Assembly: GCA_016199025.1 (NCBI GenBank)
Contig: JACQHM010000180.1
Location: 1-7,045 of the forward strand
Origin: Candidatus Methylomirabilota bacterium
Lineage (GTDB): Bacteria > Methylomirabilota > Methylomirabilia > Methylomirabilales > JACQHM01
Direction: 5' to 3'
Length of the DNA stretch: 7,045 bases
The position numbers and the translations under genes were made by a program. Shown in pieces: positions 1 through 6,400 of the stretch. The notes below the pieces were generated by a model. That model ran no database searches and was not told the DNA's origin. It saw nothing but the letters and a program-made list of their open reading frames with translations. The first letter of the stretch is position 1, and every line of letters starts with the position of its first letter.

Positions 1-507
1 CACCACAACGTGGGCGGCCTTCCTCCTTGGATGCGCTTCAAATTGATCGAACCGCTTAGGGGGCTGTTCAAGGATGAGGTCCGACAGGTCGGGCGGGAGC
101 TGGGCCTCCCCGAGGAGATCCTTTACCGGCAGCCTTTCCCCGGCCCGGGCTTGGCCGTCCGGGTGGTAGGCGAGGTGACCGAGGAGCGCCTCGAGTTGCT
201 CAGGGAGGCCGACGCCATCATTGAGGATGAAATCAAAAGGGCCGGGCTCTCCACAAAGCTCTGGCAGAGCTTCGCCGTCCTTCTTCCCTTACGGACGGTG
301 GGCGTCATGGGGGACCAGCGGACCTACGAACACGTGATTGCCCTTCGGGCCGTCGAGAGCGTCGATGGGATGACGGCTGATTGGGCCAGGCTCCCGTACG
401 AGCTGTTGGCGGCCGTTGCCAACCGGATTACCAACGAAGTCCGCGGCGTCAACCGCGTGGTGTTCGATATCACGTCGAAGCCCCCTGGCACCATAGAGTG
501 GGAGTAG
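1..507 (+). CDS. guaA: GMP synthase (glutamine-hydrolysing), C-terminal part, 5' truncated by the window edge
   Basis: GMP synthase makes GMP from XMP, ATP and glutamine in the cytosol, the last step of de novo guanine nucleotide synthesis. The reading frame is open from base 1 and gives 168 residues to the TAG at 505-507. It starts with HHNVGGLP, the end of the ATP-pyrophosphatase domain, so the GTG at base 10 is not the true start. The rest is the C-terminal dimerisation domain, with LIEPLRGLFKDEVR, the RQPFPGPGLAVR segment that shapes the XMP/ATP site, and the family's usual ending, KPPGTIEWE. No frameshift or missing block is seen. The amidotransferase domain and most of the ATPase domain lie upstream, outside the window. 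The next gene begins 22 bases after the stop and no terminator hairpin with a T run separates them, so read-through is possible. Confidence 0.97.
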   Translation, partial: HHNVGGLPPWMRFKLIEPLRGLFKDEVRQVGRELGLPEEILYRQPFPGPGLAVRVVGEVTEERLELLREADAIIEDEIKRAGLSTKLWQSFAVLLPLRTVGVMGDQRTYEHVIALRAVESVDGMTADWARLPYELLAAVANRITNEVRGVNRVVFDITSKPPGTIEWE

Positions 508-529
508 ATGGGTTGAGATTGAGGTAGCC

Positions 530-1120
530 ATGAAGGGAAAATCAAAAAGGAAGCTGGCTTTGGAGGTGGCTGAGTTATATCCACCGCAAGGAGAGTGGAC
601 AGAGGAGGACTACTTCGCCCTTCCCGAGACCAACCGCTATGTAGAGCTTTCGGAGGGAAAGCTCATCATGCCGCCGCATCCGACCAGAAGACATCAGGTC
701 GCCGTCTTAGAATTGGCTGTCCGCTTGAGGCAATTTGTGCGAGAGAGGGATTTAGGAGAGGTGTGGATTGCCCCTTTACCTGTGAGGCTCTGGCCTGGCA
801 AAATTCGGGAGCCGGATATTCTCTTTGTTGCGAAAGAGCATGCTGACCGGATTGGCGAAGAAGCGGTTGGGGTCCCCGACTTGGTAGTCGAGGTGGTCTC
901 TCCATCGACAGAGAGGATTGATCGAGTTGAGAAATTTGTAGAGTATGCTCAAGCAGGGATAAGCGAATACTGGCTGGTAGACCTAGAGGAGGGCACAATC
1001 GAAGTGTACGCCTTGAAGGAAGGGGCGTATATCCTGCGGGGGAGGTACACACGTGGCCAAGCCGCTGGCTCGCAACTCCTTTCCGGCTTCGAGGTTCCCG
1101 TCGATGACGTGATCAGCTAG
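530..1120 (+). CDS. Uma2 family (DUF820) PD-(D/E)XK endonuclease-like protein
   Basis: A 196-residue protein of the Uma2/DUF820 family, which has a restriction-endonuclease-like fold. Its biological role is poorly known, and many genomes, notably cyanobacteria and other environmental bacteria, carry numerous copies. Seen in order: WTEEDYFALPE (23-33); RYVELSEGKLI (36-46), whose Glu39 is the usual first acidic residue; REPDILFV (93-100) with Asp96; VPDLVVEVVSPST (115-127) with Glu121; then Lys135, Tyr139 and GISEYWLVD (143-151). Together these cover the family's nuclease-like core and the length is normal, so the protein looks intact. The ATG follows GAGG at 521-524 with 5-base spacing. Its G+C (55% in one line counted) is a little below dnaE, in keeping with accessory DNA. 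No DNA-binding or toxin domain is attached. Family membership is secure; nuclease activity is inferred. Confidence 0.92.
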   Translation: MKGKSKRKLALEVAELYPPQGEWTEEDYFALPETNRYVELSEGKLIMPPHPTRRHQVAVLELAVRLRQFVRERDLGEVWIAPLPVRLWPGKIREPDILFVAKEHADRIGEEAVGVPDLVVEVVSPSTERIDRVEKFVEYAQAGISEYWLVDLEEGTIEVYALKEGAYILRGRYTRGQAAGSQLLSGFEVPVDDVIS

Positions 1121-1245
1121 GGGTTTTGAAGGAGTAGAGCGGTGAAGATCACGTACGGTTCAAAAGCCGATGCCCTTTACATTAAGTTTCAGGAAGGAAA
1201 GCTCGGGACGACTAAAAGATCGAGGAGGGAATCCTCATCGACTTA

Positions 1246-1378
1246 GAGCCTATCCCAAACCCCAGTCTCGACCTCACTGTCATTCTGAGCGAAGCGAAGA
1301 ATCTCCGTTATTACCGTACGTTTGAGATGTTTCGCTTCGCTCAACATGACACAGCGTGAGAGGTTTTGGGATAGGCTC
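1246..1378. mobile_element. MITE-like non-autonomous element, 133 bp, terminal inverted repeats, TTA target duplication
   Basis: The ends are inverted copies: GAGCCTATCCCAAA at 1246-1259 and its reverse complement at 1365-1378, a perfect 14-bp match. The matching outer bases A1245 and T1379 extend it to 15 if they are counted in the repeat rather than the duplication. TTA lies directly outside both ends (1243-1245 and 1379-1381), as expected of a 3-bp target duplication; C1242 and C1378 would also allow a 4-bp CTTA reading. There is no room for a transposase, so movement would need one supplied in trans. From memory, IS5-family subgroups such as IS1031 use short TNA targets and have ends beginning GAG or GGG, so an IS5-like enzyme is a reasonable guess, not shown here. 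The insertion lies in a DUF2283 coding sequence and ends 14 bases before the next start codon. Confidence 0.82.
1278..1351. repeat. Long imperfect inverted repeat (hairpin core of the MITE-like element)
   Basis: The 28-base arms at 1278-1305 and 1324-1351 are reverse complements at 24 of 28 positions, with an 18-base loop (1306-1323). Each arm carries the core TGAGCGAAGCGAA. From memory, this GAGCGAAGCGAA core within a CATTCTGAGC... context is a dispersed repeat in many environmental bacterial genomes. With the terminal repeats, most of the 133-bp unit would fold into one long stem in RNA, which could act as a processing site or weak terminator between the flanking genes. There is no T run for a canonical intrinsic terminator. 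Confidence 0.85.
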
Positions 1379-1392
1379 TTAACAGAGAAGAG

Positions 1393-2079
1393 ATGATGCT
1401 AGAACGCGCGCCAGACCAACTGGCGAGCTGGGTTGACCAAAAATGCAGAGAACTCTCGAGTTCCCCCGAGGCCAGGCGGTATGCTCGACTACGTCGAGAT
1501 GAGTTGGTAAAAAAATTCTATGAGGAGCTTCGCCCCCTGAGCTTATTTGCACAGCATTGCCATAGTGGTCGCAATGATGTTTATTGCCAACCTAACCTTA
1601 ACAAAAGAGATAATTTTGATGCGGTCATCCGCAACTGTTCCACAACACCAGAAACTATCTTGTTCATACAGTTTACGTCTACTACGGAAAGCTACGAAGA
1701 AAGCCTACGGATGGAGGTCCTGAACGAAGGGGGAAGCGTTAATGCATTGGGTAAAGTTAAAGTAAAGGGCACACGGGTAACTGGCCACACTATCGAGGTT
1801 GAAAATGAGTGTGTATTGCATAGTGAGGTCGTTGGCAAGAATCTACGCCTGATCAAGGAGAGGGCGCAAGAAAAAGCCAAGAGAGAGCATAGCGAACAAC
1901 ATGTGCTGGTAATCGTCATCGATGATTATTTTGCATTTACGTCGGACGAAGATATAGCGACATTAAAGGACTTTGTTGAGTGGGTTGTTATTTCCCCCAA
2001 GCTTGATTTCAAGACTCTCTATCTGCTGGGAGCTTCTGGTAAAACGCTTCTCCGTTTTGAGTTGCCGAAATACCGATAG
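1393..2079 (+). CDS. Hypothetical protein, 228 aa, AT-richer than its neighbours; possibly nuclease-like
   Basis: I do not recognise this family with certainty. The protein is soluble, with no signal peptide or membrane segment. A basic helical N-terminus (residues 15-47) leads to a middle block containing FDAVIRN (75-81), ILFIQFTST (89-97) and the helix ESLRMEVLNEGGSVNALG (103-120). A charged helix (149-165) and a strand, VLVIVIDDYFAF (171-182), follow. The order Asp76, then a strand with Gln93, then a helix is loosely like a PD-(D/E)XK core with changed catalytic residues, but this is only a resemblance. Two adjacent ATGs (1393 and 1396) could start it, after a weak purine-rich AGAGAAGAG (1384-1392); the MITE-like element ends just upstream. 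Lines counted in this gene are 33% and 45% G+C, against about 60% in dnaE, and codon use differs to match. This suggests recent acquisition. The open frame is long enough to be a real gene. Confidence 0.75.
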   Translation: MMLERAPDQLASWVDQKCRELSSSPEARRYARLRRDELVKKFYEELRPLSLFAQHCHSGRNDVYCQPNLNKRDNFDAVIRNCSTTPETILFIQFTSTTESYEESLRMEVLNEGGSVNALGKVKVKGTRVTGHTIEVENECVLHSEVVGKNLRLIKERAQEKAKREHSEQHVLVIVIDDYFAFTSDEDIATLKDFVEWVVISPKLDFKTLYLLGASGKTLLRFELPKYR

Positions 2080-2100
2080 TCTCCCTACGAGGTTCTAGAG

Positions 2101-2643
2101 GTGGTATCTCTTGCTGACAGGAAATCGACGTACGTAAGCGAGACGGCGTTCCTCTCCATCGTGACGGCGGCCGTCGAAGTCTACGGCCACGAGACCTACG
2201 GCCGGCTCTTGGGACACTGTTCCAACGGCCGGCTTGTCGTTGAGTATGCCTTTCCGTATCAGACGGCGAAACGGGGGAAGCGGCGGACGTATGCCTGGGT
2301 GGGGCCGGATCAGCGGGTCGATAAACGGCTGAAGACCTTTCTCTACGGGTTGACCGGCCTGGATCTCGTCGGCGAGTTCCATTCCCATCCAGGTCCTCTT
2401 GAACAAGATTCCTCCCGCCCGACTTACCCCGATGACCTGGAGGACTTACAAGAAGGGGAGCTTCAGCTCATCGTCTCGATCAATCGGAACGGCCGGATGC
2501 GGGGCTGGCGCCATCTGAAGAATGGGTCATTGACGGGCTCCATCGGCGACTACAGCCTCCGGCTCACCGCCTGGGTTGTCCAGGACGGTCGGCCGATGGT
2601 CTCGTGGCTCGTTTGCCCGTACGCTTCGGGGATCGATCGTTAG
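2101..2643 (+). CDS. JAB/JAMM (MPN) domain metalloprotease-like protein
   Basis: A 180-residue Mov34/MPN/PAD-1 type protein. JAMM enzymes are zinc isopeptidases; bacterial members cleave ubiquitin-like or sulfur-carrier protein tails, or have unknown substrates. Visible: Glu31 in HETYGRLLG (30-38), the usual catalytic-Glu segment; GEFHSHPGP (91-99) with zinc ligands His94 and His96; and RPTYPDDLEDL (106-116), where Asp111 (or Asp112) would be the third ligand. The classical motif is HxHP-x7-S-x2-D. Here the Ser position is Thr108 and the loop from the second His is about three residues longer. The LQLIVSIN strand (121-128) completes the fold. There is no signal peptide. The GTG start follows GAGG (2089-2092) with 8-base spacing; I see no closer ATG. 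The gene begins 21 bases after the unknown gene and ends 18 before the 95-aa gene. No ThiS/MoaD-like or E1-like partner is in view, so the substrate is unknown. Confidence 0.88.
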   Translation: MVSLADRKSTYVSETAFLSIVTAAVEVYGHETYGRLLGHCSNGRLVVEYAFPYQTAKRGKRRTYAWVGPDQRVDKRLKTFLYGLTGLDLVGEFHSHPGPLEQDSSRPTYPDDLEDLQEGELQLIVSINRNGRMRGWRHLKNGSLTGSIGDYSLRLTAWVVQDGRPMVSWLVCPYASGIDR

Positions 2644-2648
2644 GGGGG

Positions 2649-2655
2649 AAGGAGG
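2649..2655 (+). promoter_or_regulatory. Strong ribosome binding site for the 95-aa gene
   Basis: AAGGAGG sits 6 bases before the ATG at 2662, a near-perfect anti-SD match. It decides the reading frame here, because two other + frames are also open across this interval. Confidence 0.85.
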
Positions 2656-2661
2656 GGTATC

Positions 2662-2949
2662 ATGAACGATCGACTCGGCTATCAGGTCGAGGTGATAGCA
2701 GGGGCCTTGGTCTCACTGCTACGGATAGAGGTCGCCAGTGCCCTCTTTCCTGGAAGGGGGTTCTTTGCGCTTTCCCCGGCGGAGCAAAACATTGTCAACA
2801 CCCAGACCCAGATCCTCATCCAGGACTCCAAGTGGTCGATCTTTCAGCGGGAGGACTTCCAGAAGTTCCTCGCGACTCCTCCTCCCACCTCTCCCCAGCC
2901 GCCCGGGCGGTCGGAGGATAAGGGGGAGGAATCGGGACAGTATTTGTGA
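2662..2949 (+). CDS. Small hypothetical protein, 95 aa, with a proline-rich charged tail
   Basis: I do not recognise this family. The N-terminal two thirds look folded: a helix-rich opening with a hydrophobic stretch (residues 9-29, VEVIAGALVSLLRIEVASALF), broken by Glu and Arg and so more likely an amphipathic helix than a membrane span, then FFALSPAEQNIVNTQTQIL (34-52) and a Trp/Phe-containing segment (58-69). The tail (72-95) is rich in Pro, Ser, Glu and Gly and is probably disordered. It does not end in Gly-Gly, so it is not an obvious ubiquitin-like substrate for the JAB protein upstream. Evidence that it is real: the strong ribosome site, tight packing after the JAB gene, and a stop codon that overlaps the next gene's GTG start (GTGA, 2946-2949). 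Its role may be linked to the JAB or YbaK protein, by position only. Confidence 0.7.
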   Translation: MNDRLGYQVEVIAGALVSLLRIEVASALFPGRGFFALSPAEQNIVNTQTQILIQDSKWSIFQREDFQKFLATPPPTSPQPPGRSEDKGEESGQYL

Positions 2950-3449
2950 GACCGGCTGAGACGAAAACAGGCGAAGCTCCCATCTGGGATGAGTGGGACC
3001 TCCTGAACTACCTGAACAAGGCCGGCATCGAGGCCGAGCTCTTGACCCCTGGGGTCGAAACCTCGACGGTGGAGAAAGCTGTGAAGGCCCTGAAGGTTGC
3101 CCCGAATCAGGTGGTCAAGTCGCTCCTCTTCCAGGCAAAAGGGGGGGGCTTGGTGATGGTGGTGGCGTCAGGGAAGGCGAAGGTGAGCCCGGCCCGCCTC
3201 CTGGAGCTGACTGGCATCAAGGGGTGGAAGCTGGCCAAACCTGAGGTTGTCATTCAGGTGACCGGCTATCCCGCCGGGGGACTCCCCCCCATCGGCCATA
3301 AGACCCCGCTCCGGGTCATCGTGGATCGGCAGGTGGCGGCTTTCCCCTATGTCTACGCCGGTGGAGGTTCGTCCCAGATCATGGTCAAGCTGAAGCCGAT
3401 TGACATCATCCGGTTGAACGGGGCCGAGGTGAGAGACGTGGTGGAGTGA
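2946..3449 (+). CDS. YbaK/EbsC (ProX-like) aminoacyl-tRNA deacylase
   Basis: A 167-residue protein whose main part is the YbaK domain (PF04073). Family members act in trans in the cytosol to hydrolyse mischarged aminoacyl-tRNAs, such as Cys-tRNAPro or Ala-tRNAPro. Visible: a helical N-terminus (about 15-50, the unit before VETSTVEKAVKAL); VVKSLLF (56-62) with Lys58 at the conserved catalytic-lysine position; VMVVASGKAKVS (70-81); TGYPAGGLPPIGH (106-118), the family's Gly/Pro loop that lines the substrate pocket; LRVIVD (122-127); and YVYAGGGSSQIMVKL (135-149). Length is normal and all core motifs are present. Which aminoacyl-tRNA it edits cannot be told. The GTG start overlaps the preceding stop by four bases, pointing to translational coupling; its own ribosome site (GGGA, about 8 bases upstream) is weak. 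dnaE starts 27 bases after its stop. Confidence 0.9.
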   Translation: MRPAETKTGEAPIWDEWDLLNYLNKAGIEAELLTPGVETSTVEKAVKALKVAPNQVVKSLLFQAKGGGLVMVVASGKAKVSPARLLELTGIKGWKLAKPEVVIQVTGYPAGGLPPIGHKTPLRVIVDRQVAAFPYVYAGGGSSQIMVKLKPIDIIRLNGAEVRDVVE

Positions 3450-3476
3450 ACGGGTTCCTGAGGGAAAGGAGAGGCC

Positions 3477-6400
3477 ATGCCGAACTCCAACTTCGTTCAT
3501 CTGCACGTCCACAGCCAGTATAGCCTCCTGGACGGGGCCTGCCACTTGGACCAATTGGTCGCCAAAGCCAAGGAGTACAGGATGCCGGCCCTGGCCTTGA
3601 CCGATCACGGGAACTTCTTCGGTGCCGTCGACTTTTATCTGGCCGCGCGAGCCGCCGAGATCAAGCCGATCCTGGGGGTGGAGCTCTACATCGCCCCCAG
3701 GAGCCGGTTCGAGCGCTCGGGAGAGGACGGGACCTACGAAGGGGCGAACCACGCCACCATCCTGGTGAAGGATCTCAAAGGCTACAAGAACCTGCTGAAG
3801 TTGGTGACGGCCGGCTACCTTGAAGGCTTCTACTATAAGCCCCGGGTCGATAAGGAACTCTTAGCCCAGTATCATGAAGGACTCATCATGCTCTCCGGCT
3901 GCTTGAACTGCGAGACGGCCCGGTTGCTCGCCAAGGGGGACGAGAAGAAGGCCTTAGATGTCGCCGGCTGGTACCGGGACATTTTCGGCCCCGAGAACTA
4001 TTTCCTGGAGGTTCAGGATCACGGGATGGCCGAACAGCGGAGGGTCACTCAGGGGATCTTACGGCTCGCCAAGGCCCTGGATGCCCCCATCATTGCGACC
4101 AACGACGTCCACTATCTAAACGCCCCGGACTCCTTCGCCCACGAGGTCCTCTTATGCATCCAGACGGGGAAGACGATGAAGGATCCGGATCGGTGGCGCT
4201 TTGCCGCTGATCAGTTCTTCCTGAAGTCCCCGGAGGAGATGGGGGAGGTCTTCGGATACGAACTGCCCGAGGCCTTGAAGAACACCCTGGCCGTGGCCGA
4301 GCGTTGCAATCTGGAGCTTCCCTACGGCCGGCTCCTCCTTCCGAGATACCCGGTCCCCGAAGGCGGCACCCAGGAGAGCTATTTGGAAAAGCTCGCCTGT
4401 GAAGGGCTGAAGGTTCGCTACCCCCACCCCTCCCAGGAGGTCTTGGACAGGCTCACGTATGAGCTCGAGGTCATCAAGAAGACGGGCTATGCCAGCTACT
4501 TTCTTGTGGTCTGGGACTTCGTCAGGTTCGCGAAGGGGCGGGGGATCGCGGTGGGGCCGGGCCGGGGCTCAGCGGCTGGATCCCTCGTCGCCTACTGCCT
4601 GGGGATCACGAACATCGACCCGATCCGCTATGGCTTGATCTTTGAACGGTTCTTAAATCCCGAGCGGGTCTCCATGCCCGATATGGACATTGACTTCTCC
4701 GATGATCGGCGGGACGGGGTGATCGAGTACGTCACCGAGCGGTACGGTCGGGAGAACGTGAGTCAGATCATCACCTTTGGGACCATGGGCGCCAAGGCGG
4801 TGATCCGGGACGTGGGAAGGGCCCTCGGCATGCCGTACGGCGAGGTGGACAGGATTGCCAAGATGGTGCCGAACGTCCTGAACATCACCTTGGACGAGGC
4901 CTTGGTCCAGAGCCCTCCTCTTCAGGAGGCGGTGAACACCAGGCCCGAGGTTCAGGAGCTCTGGCGGATCGCCAAGTCGCTGGAAGGGTTGACCCGCCAC
5001 GCCTCCACCCATGCTGCCGGGGTCGTCATCTCCAGCGAGCCGTTGATCGAGCATGTCCCCCTCTACAAGGGGACTAAGGGTGAGGTGACCACCCAATACG
5101 CCATGGGGGCCATTGAGAAGATCGGCCTGCTGAAGATGGATTTTTTGGGCCTTCGGACCTTGACCGTCATCGCCAATGCTGTCAAGCTCGTTGCCCAAAC
5201 CCGCGGGCTTACCCTGGACATGGATACCATCCCCCTGGACGACGGGAAGACCTTCCAGCTCCTCTGGGAGGCCAGGACCGTCGGGATCTTCCAGTTGGAA
5301 TCCCCGGGGATGCGGGATCTGTTGAAGCGCCTTAGGCCCAATCGCTTCGAGGACCTGATTGCGATCCTCGCCCTCTACCGCCCCGGCCCCATGGTCCTGA
5401 TCGACGATTTCATCGCCCGCCGCCATGGGCGGGTGAAGATCACCTACGATCATCCGCTCCTGGAGCCGATCCTCAAGGACACCTACGGGATCGTCATCTT
5501 TCAGGAGCAGGTGATGCGGATGGCCTCTGACCTGGCCGGCTTTAGCATGAGCGAGGCCGACGTCCTCCGAAAGGCCATGGGGAAGAAAGACCCCGAGATG
5601 ATGGCCAAGCAGCGGAGGAAATTCGTCGAGGGGGCCAAGGCCCGGGGGATTCCTGAACAGAAGGCTGAGCAGCTCTTCGATCTCATCTCCCGCTTCGCCG
5701 GATACGCCTTCAATAAGCCCCACTCGACAGCCTACGCCATCGTCGCCTATCAGACGGCCTATCTGAAGGCCCACTACCCGGTGGAGTTCATGGCCGCCCT
5801 CTTAAGCTCCGAGATGAACGACACCAACAAGATCGTCAAGTGTATCGAGGAGTGCCGCCAGATGGGGATCGAGGTTCTCCCGCCCGATGTGAACGGGTCG
5901 GATCACGCCTTCACGGTGGTTCAGGGGAAGATCCGCTTCGGATTCGTGGCGGTGAAAAATGTAGGGGAGGCGGCCATCCAATCGATCCTGACCGCCCGTC
6001 GGAAAGGCGGCCCCTTCCATTCCCTCTTCGATTTCTGCGAACGGGCGGACCTCCGGGTGGTGAACAAGCGGGTCATCGAGAGCCTGATCAAGGCGGGGGC
6101 CTTCGATTCGCTGGGGGTGAGGCGCTCCCACCTGATGGCCGTGGTGGACAAGGCTATGGAGGCGGCAACCTCCTCGCAGAAGGCCAAGCTGAACGGCCAG
6201 GCCTCGCTCCTGGATATGCTGGGCGCCCCCGAGGCGCCTGTGCAGCCGGGGACCCTGCTCCCCGACACGCCCGAGTGGTCCAGGGAGGAACGGCTGGCAG
6301 GGGAGAAGGAGATTTTGGGGTTTTACATCACCGGGCACCCCCTGGCCGACTTCCAGGAGGCCATCACCCGCTTCAGCACGGCCAAAACCGATGAGCTTCC

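Larger units (their letters stand above)
1142..1396 (+). pseudogene. DUF2283 family small protein: frameshifted, interrupted by a MITE-like element, 3' truncated
   Basis: The GTG at 1142 lies 7 bases after AAGGAG (1129-1134) and opens a peptide starting VKITYGSKADALYIKF, the typical N-terminus of DUF2283 (family pattern: KI.YD..ADALYI). The frame is lost near 1214-1218. From 1219 the next frame reads IEEGILIDL, the expected family continuation. One extra A in the A run at 1214-1217 would rejoin the two halves as TKKIEEGILIDL. The family reading is then interrupted at TTA 1243-1245 by the inserted element; its first base completes a TAG (1244-1246) in the original frame. Removing the element and one TTA copy continues the peptide as LTEKR before TGA at 1394-1396. 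The family's usual C-terminal G-x-x-x-GIEIL part is absent. DUF2283 proteins are usually about 50-65 residues and of unknown function. This copy is probably dead, unless the frameshift is a sequencing error. Confidence 0.8.

Noticed and set aside
1208..1222. Programmed -1 frameshift in the DUF2283 gene
   Set aside because: A -1 shift would join the halves, but the A run has only four As and no proper X XXY YYZ heptamer in phase, and the gene is also interrupted and truncated. A lost base or sequencing error is simpler.
1246..1378. CRISPR-like repeat or riboswitch
   Set aside because: Only one hairpin unit is present, with no repeat-spacer periodicity, and terminal repeats plus target duplication explain it fully.
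1321..1400. Outward promoter in the right end of the MITE-like element
   Set aside because: TTGAGA at 1322-1327 looks like a -35 box, but the hexamer 17 bases downstream (CATGAC) is a poor -10 and no other good pair is seen.
2662..2949. 95-aa protein as a ubiquitin-like or sulfur-carrier substrate of the JAB protein
   Set aside because: It lacks a C-terminal Gly-Gly (it ends GQYL) and has no visible beta-grasp pattern.
2604..2959. Two further + frames open across the 95-aa gene
   Set aside because: Neither has a ribosome site as good as AAGGAGG before 2662 nor fits the GTGA coupling to ybaK; both read as Arg/Ser/Gly/Pro-rich shadow translations.
4653..5774. Second long - strand frame (373 codons) inside dnaE
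   Set aside because: Same compositional artefact; the + strand carries the invariant polymerase motifs across this interval.
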